Assembly: GCA_020025575.1 (NCBI GenBank)
Contig: JAHHRW010000009.1
Location: 4,568-68,567, forward strand
Reading direction: 5' to 3'
Length of the DNA stretch: 64,000 nucleotides
Source: Oscillospiraceae bacterium
GTDB lineage: Bacteria; Bacillota; Clostridia; Oscillospirales; Oscillospiraceae
Part shown: piece by piece, positions 33,086 through 40,501 of the stretch
How positions within the stretch are numbered: position 1 is the stretch's first letter
Layout of the letters: each line of letters begins with the position of its first letter
Made by a program: the position numbers and the translations under genes
Notes under the pieces: generated by a model
What the model saw: the letters and a program-made list of their open reading frames with translations, nothing else
What the model was told of the DNA's origin: nothing
The model's database searches: none

Positions 33086-35014
33086 ATGAGCAGAGTGATC
33101 TTTGAAATCGAAGGCGCACAGCCTGTAAATGTAGAGTGTAACCCCGGCGATAACCTCTTGGAACTGGCCAGAAGAGCCAATGTAGCCATCGATGCACCCT
33201 GTTCCGGAAATGGCTCCTGCGGTAAGTGCCGGGTGAAACTGCTGGAAGGTGAGCTGGAAAGCATCAAAAGCCGCCACATCACCGATGAAGAGTATGAAGT
33301 GGGCTGGAGACTGAGCTGTAATTCCAAAGTCATTGGCGATGTAACGGTATTTGTCCCGGATATTGCCTCGGCCTATCAGTCCCGCATGAAGACCGCAGAC
33401 CTGTCCTCGGGCAAGGAAGTGGCTATTTTTCAGGAACTTCAGGAAAACCTGAAACAGGCCGGAATCTGCTTTGAGAATCAGTTCCGGGCGCTGGATCTGA
33501 GTATGAGCCAGCCCAGCCTGGATGATACCATGCCCGATAACGAGCGCCTGACCCGGGCAATTCAAGAGGCTGCCGGGGTTGAGCATGTACATATTCCTTT
33601 TGCTGTGATGCTGAAAATGGCATCTACCCTGCGGGAAAACAATTTCCATGTATGTGTCAAGGGACAGTTGTTTGAAGATCGCTTTGCATGTATGGATATT
33701 TGCCCGGCTGAGGATCAGAAACTGGTGGGCTGTGCCATTGATATCGGCACCACCACAGTGACCATGGTTTTGGTTGATCTGACCAGTGGCGAAATTTTGG
33801 CAAAGGGCTCTTCCGGCAACGGTCAGATTCGCTATGGTGCGGATGTTATCAACAGAATCATTGAGCAGGGCCGTCCCGGCGGTAAGAAGAAACTGCAGGA
33901 TGCAATTGTAAAGGAAACCCTGAATCCCATTATTGTGAATCTGTGCAAGGGGATCGGCCTGAATGCACGCAGCATTGTGCGCATGTGTATCGGCGCAAAC
34001 ACCACTATGAACCATCTGCTCTTGGGTGTGGATGCTGAAAGTGTCCGTATGGAGCCTTATATTCCCAGTTTCTTCAGCTGGGAAGGGCTGTTGGCAGGTG
34101 ATCTGCATTTGCCTGCCCACCCTCTGGCACCTGTGAGCATTGCCCCCAACATCGGCTCTTACGTGGGCGGTGACATCACTGCGGGCACGCTGGCCTCTCT
34201 GATTTGGAACAAGGACGAGATGAGTTTGTTCATCGACCTGGGAACCAATGGCGAGATCGTCTTTGGCAACCGTGATTTTCTGATGAGCTGCGCCTGCTCC
34301 GCCGGCCCTGCCTTTGAGGGCGGCGATATCTCCTGTGGTATGCGCGCAACAGATGGTGCCATCGAGGCTTGCACCATTGACAAAGACACCATGGAACCCA
34401 CCCTGACCATTGTGGGCGATCCGGGGCAGAAGAGCGTTGGCATCTGCGGCAGCGGTATTATTGATATCATTTCGGAGTTGTTCCGCTGCGGTATCATCAA
34501 TGCCAAGGGCCTGTTCGTCCGAGAGGGGGAGCGAGTCCTGCGTGACCGCCACGGCAGCGGACGATATGTGCTGGCCTTTGCCAATGAGTCTGAGACAGGC
34601 CGTGAAATTTCCATCAACGAGGTGGATATCGACAACTTTATTCGCGCCAAGGGTGCCATCTTCTCAGCAATCGATGTTCTGCTGCAGAGTGTGGATATGA
34701 CCGTTGAGATGATTGACCGGGTCTATGTAGCTGGCGGCATCGGTTCCGGCATCAATATGGCCAATGCTGTGAACATTGGTATGTTCCCGGATGTCGATCT
34801 GGAGAAGTTCAGCTATATCGGCAACTCTTCCCTGACCGGGGCATACGCCATGACCGTCAGCGATGCTGCATGGGACAAATGCAGCGAGGTTGCGGCCAAC
34901 ATCACCTATCTGGAGCTGTCCACCTATCCGGGATACATGGATTCCTTTGTAGCTGCTTGTTTCCTGCCTCATACGGATGCACGGCTGTTTCCCAGCAGCA
35001 GGCAGGAATTGTAA
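33086..35014 (+). CDS. acsV: reductive activator of corrinoid iron-sulfur protein (RACo)
   Basis: ATP-dependent reductase that returns inactive Co(II) CFeSP to Co(I). The 642-residue protein has an N-terminal plant-type [2Fe-2S] domain (APCSGNGSCGKC with a final Cys in RLSCNS, residues about 38-75), a linker and middle domain, and a C-terminal ASKHA ATPase domain with CAIDIGTTTVTMVLVDL, IGANTTMNHLLLG, LFIDLGTNGEIVFGN and VYVAGGIGSGINMANA. This order matches DUF4445/RACo proteins. It follows the CFeSP genes, which gives the partner. GGAGAATGA before the ATG. Confidence 0.93.
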   Translation: MSRVIFEIEGAQPVNVECNPGDNLLELARRANVAIDAPCSGNGSCGKCRVKLLEGELESIKSRHITDEEYEVGWRLSCNSKVIGDVTVFVPDIASAYQSRMKTADLSSGKEVAIFQELQENLKQAGICFENQFRALDLSMSQPSLDDTMPDNERLTRAIQEAAGVEHVHIPFAVMLKMASTLRENNFHVCVKGQLFEDRFACMDICPAEDQKLVGCAIDIGTTTVTMVLVDLTSGEILAKGSSGNGQIRYGADVINRIIEQGRPGGKKKLQDAIVKETLNPIIVNLCKGIGLNARSIVRMCIGANTTMNHLLLGVDAESVRMEPYIPSFFSWEGLLAGDLHLPAHPLAPVSIAPNIGSYVGGDITAGTLASLIWNKDEMSLFIDLGTNGEIVFGNRDFLMSCACSAGPAFEGGDISCGMRATDGAIEACTIDKDTMEPTLTIVGDPGQKSVGICGSGIIDIISELFRCGIINAKGLFVREGERVLRDRHGSGRYVLAFANESETGREISINEVDIDNFIRAKGAIFSAIDVLLQSVDMTVEMIDRVYVAGGIGSGINMANAVNIGMFPDVDLEKFSYIGNSSLTGAYAMTVSDAAWDKCSEVAANITYLELSTYPGYMDSFVAACFLPHTDARLFPSSRQEL

Positions 35015-35071
35015 ATCCGCCCAATGCAATTGAGATACCCTTACATTACTGATGAATAGGAGAACCCGCCC

Positions 35072-35683
35072 ATGCAGATTGAAAATCATAAAGAAGAAGT
35101 ACCCTTTTCCCACTATGAGGAGCTTTTTGGGACGCTTGACCCTGCGCAAGTGCTGGAGCGCCTGCCCTTTGTCCGTTGGGATGGCACAGCGTTTTTTGTA
35201 ACCCTGTTGGGGAGAACCTACCGGATTGCATGGCCCGAATATGCCATTTCTGTGGTAGATGGCGGGGATATTCCACCCTTGCCCACCCAGACCTTTCTGC
35301 TGCGCTGCCTGCTGGAGGCAAAGGATGTGGCTTGGAACGGGGCGTGGAAGACCTTCCGTGAAATGCCTTGGGGCGAACTGTACATCACGCCCTATACCGG
35401 TCGTGTCCTGACCCGGGCGGCATTTACCTTTGGAACCCGTGTGCAGGCCTTTAAGGCAGCGGCAGAAAAATTGGGTGGGATTCCCCTGCAGCACGGAGAT
35501 GCAGGCTACCAGTTTGAATTTTTCGGAAATTACCAGATGCAGATTATGGTCTGGGAGGGGGACAATGAATTCCCGCCCAATGCGCAGGTACTCTACACGG
35601 ATAATTTTGCCGACGGATTTGCGGCAGAAGACCGGGTTGTTGCGGGCGATATTCTGATCGGCCACATCAAGCGTGCAATGTAA
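35072..35683 (+). CDS. DUF3786 domain protein
   Basis: A 203-residue cytoplasmic protein. The C-terminal part FEFFGNYQMQIMVWEGDNEF, PPNAQVLYTDNFADGF and EDRVV matches DUF3786 as I know it: a conserved acidic GDxEFPP pattern near the end. The function is unknown. It is 57 bases after the RACo gene and shares its transcript, and DUF3786 genes are often near corrinoid-protein genes (recalled, not checked), so a role in CFeSP or cobamide handling is a fair guess. Confidence 0.78.
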   Translation: MQIENHKEEVPFSHYEELFGTLDPAQVLERLPFVRWDGTAFFVTLLGRTYRIAWPEYAISVVDGGDIPPLPTQTFLLRCLLEAKDVAWNGAWKTFREMPWGELYITPYTGRVLTRAAFTFGTRVQAFKAAAEKLGGIPLQHGDAGYQFEFFGNYQMQIMVWEGDNEFPPNAQVLYTDNFADGFAAEDRVVAGDILIGHIKRAM

Positions 35684-35687
35684 TCAT

Positions 35688-35717
35688 AAAAGGCTTCCCG
35701 ACTGGGAAGCCTTTTTG
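35688..35717 (+). terminator. terminator of RACo-DUF3786 unit
   Basis: AAAGGCTTCCC / GGGAAGCCTTT stem with loop GACT and five T. Confidence 0.92.
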
Positions 35718-35763
35718 TATATGGAAGTTTATGATTCGTTTACAATAACAGTCTGAAACTTCC

Positions 35764-35792
35764 TTGACGGCTTTGCAAGAAATTGATATAGT
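35764..35792 (+). promoter_or_regulatory. degV promoter with palindromic site
   Basis: TTGACG, 17 bases, TATAGT. A perfect 12-base palindrome AGTAATATTACT (35790-35801) overlaps the end of the -10 and the likely start, a typical place for a repressor. Confidence 0.75.
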
Positions 35793-35831
35793 AATATTAC
35801 TACTTGAAATACTGCAATGGGAGATAGAGCC

Positions 35832-36662
35832 ATGGAATATAAAATTGTAATGGACTCAGCAGGAGACATCAAAACATTGGATGGCGTTGCGTTTGAAAGC
35901 GTTCCGCTGAAGATTGTCGCCGGGGATCGTGAATATGTGGACAACTGCAATCTGAATGTTGCGCAGATGGTGCACGATTTGAAAAACCACCACGGGAAAT
36001 CCGGCACGGCATGTCCCGGTGTTGGAGAATATGTGGAGGCCTTTGGGGATGCAGAGAATGTATTCTGCGTCACCATTAGCAGTGCGCTGTCCGGCAGCTA
36101 CAATGCGGCAAAAATTGCTGCTGCAACCTATGAAGAGGAGCATCCAGGCCGCCATGTCCATGTAGTGGATTCTTTGAGCGCAGGGCCTGAGATGCAATTG
36201 CTTGCCTGCAAGATTCGACAGCTCATCAAGGAAAAAAAGCCATTTTCTGAGATTGCAGAGCGCGTGGAAAGCTACAAGCAAAAGACCCACACCCTGTTTG
36301 CGCTGGAATCCATCCACAATCTGGCGAACAATGGCAGAGTCAACGCCGTTACTGCAAGAATTGTGGGTGTGCTTGGCATCCGCATGGTGGGAAAGGGCGG
36401 CGACGAAGGAAAGCTGGAGCTACTGGATAAGGCAAGAGGCGAAAGAAGAGCGCTGACAGCGATTTTCAAATATATGCGGGAAATGGGATATGAGGGTGGT
36501 AAGGTGCTCATTGACCATGTTGACAATCTGGCTGCGGCACAGAAGTTGAAGGAAATGATTTGTGATGCCTTTGCACATGCAGAAGTAGGGATTGGCACCT
36601 GCGGCGGCCTGTGCAGCTTTTATGCGGAGCACGCAGGCCTGATTATCGGGTTTGAAGGATAA
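35832..36662 (+). CDS. DegV family fatty-acid-binding protein
   Basis: DegV proteins bind a fatty acid and, in many Firmicutes, present it to the FakA kinase. The 276-residue protein has IVMDSAGDIKTL, VPLKIVAGDREYVDN, the fatty-acid contact loop CVTISSALSGSYNAA, VDSLSAGPEMQLLAC and NNGRVNAVTARIVGVLGIR, all standard. Start chosen at ATG 35832; an upstream ATG at 35817 lacks a good ribosome site. Single gene flanked by promoter and terminator. Confidence 0.9.
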   Translation: MEYKIVMDSAGDIKTLDGVAFESVPLKIVAGDREYVDNCNLNVAQMVHDLKNHHGKSGTACPGVGEYVEAFGDAENVFCVTISSALSGSYNAAKIAAATYEEEHPGRHVHVVDSLSAGPEMQLLACKIRQLIKEKKPFSEIAERVESYKQKTHTLFALESIHNLANNGRVNAVTARIVGVLGIRMVGKGGDEGKLELLDKARGERRALTAIFKYMREMGYEGGKVLIDHVDNLAAAQKLKEMICDAFAHAEVGIGTCGGLCSFYAEHAGLIIGFEG

Positions 36663-36670
36663 TTCTATAC

Positions 36671-36710
36671 GCAAAAAGCCTCTGATGCCATGGTGTCAGA
36701 GGCTTTTTGC
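36671..36710 (+). terminator. terminator of degV
   Basis: GCAAAAAGCCTCTGA / TCAGAGGCTTTTTGC perfect 15-base-pair stem with a ten-base loop; the T-run is inside the right arm. Confidence 0.85.
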
Positions 36711-36725
36711 TTTGCCAGTCCGCCA

Positions 36726-36754
36726 TTGCCGGATGGTTTGATTTATGATACTAT
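36726..36754 (+). promoter_or_regulatory. probable promoter for radical SAM gene
   Basis: TTGCCG, 17 bases, TACTAT with TG before the -10. Confidence 0.5.
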
Positions 36755-36789
36755 AAGTGCAAAGATCATGATTTGGATTGAGGTACGAT

Positions 36790-37617
36790 ATGTATTCAAA
36801 GGTTTATGTAGAAATAACAAATATTTGCAATCGCAATTGCTCTTTCTGTCCCGGGACGGCCAGACAGCCGGGGAGAATGACACTGGAAGAATTTACGGAA
36901 GTGGCCGAAAAATTGCAGGGTGTGACCAGATACCTGTATTACCATTTGATGGGAGAACCCCTGACCCATCCGGATCTTCCGGATATGATCCGCAAGGCTG
37001 CGCAACTGGGGTTTCAGTCCGCAATTACCACCAATGGAACCCTTCTGCCCGCCAGAGGAAAGGCCCTTCTGGACGCCGGCGTATATAAGGTGAATATTTC
37101 TATCCACAGCTTTGAGGAAGGTGCTGTGGAAAATTATGTGAACTACATCAATGGCTGCATGGATTTTGCAGACACTGCCAGCAAGGCAGGTGCTTTGGTC
37201 GTATTCCGGCTGTGGAATCAGGGGCATGATCAGGGCAGAAATATCCGAACGCTGGATTTGCTGCACGATCGTTTCCCGGGGCAGTGGCAGGAAGGTGCCA
37301 GAGGCACGAAGATTCAGGATCGGCTGTATTTGGAATATGGCGAGCGGTTTGAGTGGCCGGACTTGGAGGCTCAGGATCGTGGAAATCATGTGTTCTGCTA
37401 TGGATTGCGGGATCATTTTGCGATTTTGTGTGATGGGACGGTGGTGCCATGCTGCCTAGACCATGATGGGGATATTCCGCTGGGGAATATCTTCCGAGAG
37501 GACATCGCCCAGATCCTTTCCAGCTCAAGAGCAAAAGCCATGGTAGAAGGATTTTCCAATCGAAAAGCGCCGGAAGAACTGTGCCGCAGGTGCGGATATG
37601 CCCGCAGATTTGGGTAA
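36790..37617 (+). CDS. radical SAM protein with SPASM-like C-terminus
   Basis: The 275-residue protein binds a [4Fe-4S] cluster through ITNICNRNCSFCPG (CxxxCxxC) near residue 12, has HLMGEPLTHPDL and SAITTNGTLL (radical SAM barrel strands), and a C-terminal part with GTVVPCCLDHDGDIPLGNI and ELCRRCGYA, which resembles a short SPASM/twitch cluster site. The substrate is unknown; no peptide precursor gene is visible nearby, so RiPP processing is not supported. ATG at 36790 with GAGG is preferred over TTG 36778. Single gene. Confidence 0.85.
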   Translation: MYSKVYVEITNICNRNCSFCPGTARQPGRMTLEEFTEVAEKLQGVTRYLYYHLMGEPLTHPDLPDMIRKAAQLGFQSAITTNGTLLPARGKALLDAGVYKVNISIHSFEEGAVENYVNYINGCMDFADTASKAGALVVFRLWNQGHDQGRNIRTLDLLHDRFPGQWQEGARGTKIQDRLYLEYGERFEWPDLEAQDRGNHVFCYGLRDHFAILCDGTVVPCCLDHDGDIPLGNIFREDIAQILSSSRAKAMVEGFSNRKAPEELCRRCGYARRFG

Positions 37618-37643
37618 TCATTCACGGCGTTTTGGTGCATCAT

Positions 37644-37660
37644 TGTCGAGTAATGTCGAT
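37644..37660 (+). promoter_or_regulatory. two 0A-box-like repeats
   Basis: Two TGTCGA motifs (37644-37649 and 37654-37659) are directly repeated with a ten-base period, one helical turn. The Spo0A box core is TGTCGAA. They lie about 20 bases upstream of the -35 of the promoter for a Spo0A-like gene, consistent with autoregulation. Confidence 0.55.
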
Positions 37661-37679
37661 AAGTATTTTTCGTAAAAAC

Positions 37680-37708
37680 TTGAATTTTTGAGGGAAATTT
37701 GATATAAT
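37680..37708 (+). promoter_or_regulatory. promoter for Spo0A-like gene
   Basis: TTGAAT, 17 bases, TATAAT. The start lies near 37715, 24 bases before the ATG. Confidence 0.85.
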
Positions 37709-37738
37709 AAGAAGAAATTGAGAGAAGGGGTTGGGCAT

Positions 37739-38473
37739 ATGCACAGTATTTTCGTTGCCGATGCTTCAGAGGATTTCCGACTGACCCTGACTGAGCAGTT
37801 ACGGCAAGAATACATGGTTTATGATTGTGATAATGGACAAACAGCACTAGAGGCTTTATACAGACAAAGGCCGGACGTTTTGATTTTGGATCTCATGCTG
37901 CCGGGGATTGATGGCCTGGCAGTGCTTGAGGCAGTGGCACGGACGGGGCTAAACCCCATCACCATTGTGACCAGTCGCTTTATCAGTGATTATCTGATTG
38001 ATGCGCTGAGTCGGTTTCGGGTGGACTATGTCCTGGTGAAACCCTGCTCGGTGCCAGTCATTGCGCAGCGTGTAGAGGAACTGCTCATGCTGCACAAACC
38101 CAGCCAGATATCATATCCAACGGCGGAGTCCGTGGTTACGACGGAAATGTACGGTTTGGGAATCCCAACCAATCTGACGGGCTTTGAACAGGCACGACTG
38201 GGCATTATGATGCTGGCGCAGAATCCGGGACAATCCGTGACCAAGGTACTGTATCCCGCCATTGCGGCCATGAGCACCCAGAAGACCAGTGCAGGTTCTG
38301 TAGAACGTAATATCCGCACCGCCATTCATGCAGCATGGTGCCACCATAATGACCAGATATGGTGTCAATACTTCCCTGCGACCCCGGATGGCAAAATCCC
38401 AAGACCGACCAATACCCAATTTTTGACCCGCCTTGCCGATGCAGTTTCTCGGCAGATGCAAAGAAGAGCATAG
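37739..38473 (+). CDS. Spo0A-like response regulator
   Basis: The 244-residue protein has a receiver domain (about 1-120) with the phospho-acceptor Asp in VLILDLMLPGIDG, a Thr in TIVTSRF and Lys in VLVKPCS; the acidic pair is reduced to ADA. The C-terminal domain (about 135-240) matches the Spo0A effector: IPTNLTGFEQARLGIMML, VTKVLYPAIAAM, SVERNIRTAIHAAW and RPTNTQFLTRLAD. Against B. subtilis Spo0A, the recognition helix keeps E-R and the second R but changes neighbouring residues, so binding may differ. It is shorter than Spo0A (about 267). It could be the genuine Spo0A or a paralogue. Two 0A-like boxes lie upstream. Confidence 0.85.
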   Translation: MHSIFVADASEDFRLTLTEQLRQEYMVYDCDNGQTALEALYRQRPDVLILDLMLPGIDGLAVLEAVARTGLNPITIVTSRFISDYLIDALSRFRVDYVLVKPCSVPVIAQRVEELLMLHKPSQISYPTAESVVTTEMYGLGIPTNLTGFEQARLGIMMLAQNPGQSVTKVLYPAIAAMSTQKTSAGSVERNIRTAIHAAWCHHNDQIWCQYFPATPDGKIPRPTNTQFLTRLADAVSRQMQRRA

Positions 38474-38481
38474 AGGAAATG

Positions 38482-38513
38482 AAAAAGCGCTGCCGGTGTG
38501 GCAGCGCTTTGTT
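38482..38513. terminator. bidirectional terminator between Spo0A-like gene and lipoprotein gene
   Basis: Eleven-base-pair perfect stem AAAGCGCTGCC / GGCAGCGCTTT with a five-base loop between two convergent genes, with A/T-rich flanks. Confidence 0.82.
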
Positions 38514-38514
38514 G

Positions 38515-40323
38515 TTATTCAGCTTGCAAATATTGCTCCCAGGGAAGTTGTGTTTCGGAAGAAATGTCATAGGTGGAGCGAATCAGATTGCACAGGCTGG
38601 AGAGTTTTTCCTGCATTGGCCGTGAAGTGAAAACTGCTTGCTGATCGGGCAGCATCGCATAACGGAAGACCTGAGCCTGGTCATCTCTGGGGCTTTTCAT
38701 GGCAGTTGCATCGGTAAAATAATTCTCTTTGGGTGCTAGATACGGGCTGCTTTCATCGGCTCCGGTGCCATACTGAAATTCAGCCGGATTGAAGTCAGAC
38801 CAATTTTCCAGGCCGTTTCCAACACTTGTGATGCGGGTGATGATGGCGTTTCCCAATTCCCGGAAAAACAGCCTCTCCAAATCGGCGCACATGCTGACGT
38901 TGATGCGGACACCGCCATCCATGAATTCACACGAGCCCTTCCCGGGGTGGATTCCAACGGAAGGGTCAAAATCATCCACCAGATGAATCTGCATGGTTCC
39001 CGAATTGGACCGCTCACCCACTCGGGGCAGGAAGTCCTTTGGCAGCTTGTGCAGGGTTTCTTCCAGTAGATTCAGGGCATTTTCGTACAGTTCCTGCCGA
39101 TAGTCCGGGACGGTGGTGTAGTCCAGTCCTTGGGTCCGATTTCCGTTTTCGGTGAAGTGGATGGATATTCCGTATTGGTCTGCCAGAGTCTGCCCACGCT
39201 GAATGAGCGCAGACAAGGCTGTTTCTTGGGAATCTGTGACGGATGTAAATTCTGCCAGAACGGAGATGGGATCCCGTGGTGGAGTCTTGTCCATGTCCCA
39301 ACAGTAAAAGGTGCTGCCGGAGCTGCTCCAGAGCCAAACCTGATTGCCGTTTACGCAACCGTCGGTAAGAACATCATAAAACCCGGGCAAAGTAACCTGA
39401 GCGATGAGATTCCCGGTTTCCAGATGATAGCTATTTAAGGTAATGCCAACAGTGCTTTGACTTTGGGCAATCATCAGGGGGCCACCCAGCCAGATGAGCG
39501 CATCCCAATTTTGCTTGGGACAGAGCATCTGCACGTCGCCCTCTCGGGTTCCGGTGAGGATACGCTGAAATACGCCGAAAGGGTGCTCGATCCGGGGTGC
39601 TGTGGCATATTTGTTGCCCCAATGAACAACGGGGGCGTCATAGGTTGCGGTATAGCAGCTGCGTCCATCATGACTGTCAATAAAAGAAGTTTGTTTTGCG
39701 CCATTGCTGCCCATCCGGGTATAGCTCAGAATCTGATCGTCAAACAGCAGTCCATTCAGCGATAGAATTTCGGCGTGTTCCTGACGCAGGGGTCTGGAAA
39801 TACCGGTACGCAGATCCATGGCAAATATTCCGTCTTTGGTTGCGTAATAGATGGTTTGAAAATCAGTAGTAATCACCGGATCGGACTTGGGCTGTGAGGG
39901 GATTTTCGTTGTAGATTCCGTCACCAGGTCACCGTTTAGGATCACATAGCTGTTGTCAGAAGGCGAAAAATATCCGATTTGTGTCCCGCTAATCATAAAA
40001 CTGGAAGAATTCCAGGAGATTTCAACATCTAGTTCCCTTTGTTGCAAAATTGCAAGGGATGTGCCATCCAAAATCGAAAGCTTTTTCCCATCTGTGCATA
40101 CCAGCAGATTCTCGCCAAAGGGGGCAATCCCGGTGATGGTTTCACCCATGTCATAAGCACGGACGGCACCTGCGGTTCCACGCTCCACGGGGGTGGCGGG
40201 CTGATAAAAGGCTTGGGTGGGCTGGGGGGCGGTGGAGGAACCTTCCGACTGTGCGGTGGGGGTGGCTAGGCCGCAGCCGGACAGTGCCAGTGCAATTACC
40301 AGTGCAATCACCAACTGCTTCAT
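38515..40323 (-). CDS. lipoprotein with propeller-like N-terminus and decayed zincin domain
   Basis: A 602-residue exported protein. Residues 1-20 form a lipoprotein signal with lipobox LALSGC. Residues about 60-370 carry repeated blade-like segments (LSILDGTSLAILQQR, YYATKDGIFAMDLRTG, SYHLETGNLIAQV), suggesting a beta-propeller. The C-terminal part resembles a Clostridial putative metallopeptidase family, but the HExxH site reads RELGN (488-492), with both zinc His replaced; ENWSDFNPAEFQYG and YFTDATAMKSPRDDQAQ match downstream family motifs. It is thus probably a non-enzymatic binding protein. ATG at 40323 with AAGGAGAC. Last gene of the leftward operon. Confidence 0.8.
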   Translation of the reverse strand: MKQLVIALVIALALSGCGLATPTAQSEGSSTAPQPTQAFYQPATPVERGTAGAVRAYDMGETITGIAPFGENLLVCTDGKKLSILDGTSLAILQQRELDVEISWNSSSFMISGTQIGYFSPSDNSYVILNGDLVTESTTKIPSQPKSDPVITTDFQTIYYATKDGIFAMDLRTGISRPLRQEHAEILSLNGLLFDDQILSYTRMGSNGAKQTSFIDSHDGRSCYTATYDAPVVHWGNKYATAPRIEHPFGVFQRILTGTREGDVQMLCPKQNWDALIWLGGPLMIAQSQSTVGITLNSYHLETGNLIAQVTLPGFYDVLTDGCVNGNQVWLWSSSGSTFYCWDMDKTPPRDPISVLAEFTSVTDSQETALSALIQRGQTLADQYGISIHFTENGNRTQGLDYTTVPDYRQELYENALNLLEETLHKLPKDFLPRVGERSNSGTMQIHLVDDFDPSVGIHPGKGSCEFMDGGVRINVSMCADLERLFFRELGNAIITRITSVGNGLENWSDFNPAEFQYGTGADESSPYLAPKENYFTDATAMKSPRDDQAQVFRYAMLPDQQAVFTSRPMQEKLSSLCNLIRSTYDISSETQLPWEQYLQAE

Positions 40324-40325
40324 GG

Positions 40326-40496
40326 CTATTGTCTCCTTGCTAAGTAGTAATCGTCTCCCTGCCGATAGTACGGGCAATGACCGCTGGGAGAGGAGGCGAT
40401 GCGATAGAATTCGTCTTCGTCCAGATCCATCATGCAGTAGTACTCATCGTATTCTTCGTCGTAGTCGTAATACCAACAGCTTTCACACTCGTTCAT
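40326..40496 (-). CDS. small Cys-rich acidic protein, DUF6472-like
   Basis: A 56-residue frame starting at the ATG at 40496 and ending two bases before the lipoprotein start. The sequence contains NECESCWYYDYDEEYDEYYC, a DLDEDEFYR stretch and CPYYRQGDDYYL: four cysteines, a very acidic tyrosine-rich middle and a basic tail. This matches the DUF6472 pattern as I recall it. The cysteines suggest metal binding. It lies five bases downstream of the yfcE stop, inside the operon. Function unknown. Confidence 0.8.
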   Translation of the reverse strand: MNECESCWYYDYDEEYDEYYCMMDLDEDEFYRIASSPSGHCPYYRQGDDYYLARRQ

Positions 40497-40501
40497 GTGG
40501 G

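Noticed and set aside
33071..34552. 493-codon minus-strand frame opposite the RACo gene
   Set aside because: Same cause; the sense gene has complete [2Fe-2S] and ATPase domains.
36790..37617. RiPP maturase system around the radical SAM protein
   Set aside because: No precursor peptide, transporter or peptidase gene is adjacent, and the C-terminal Cys set is short.
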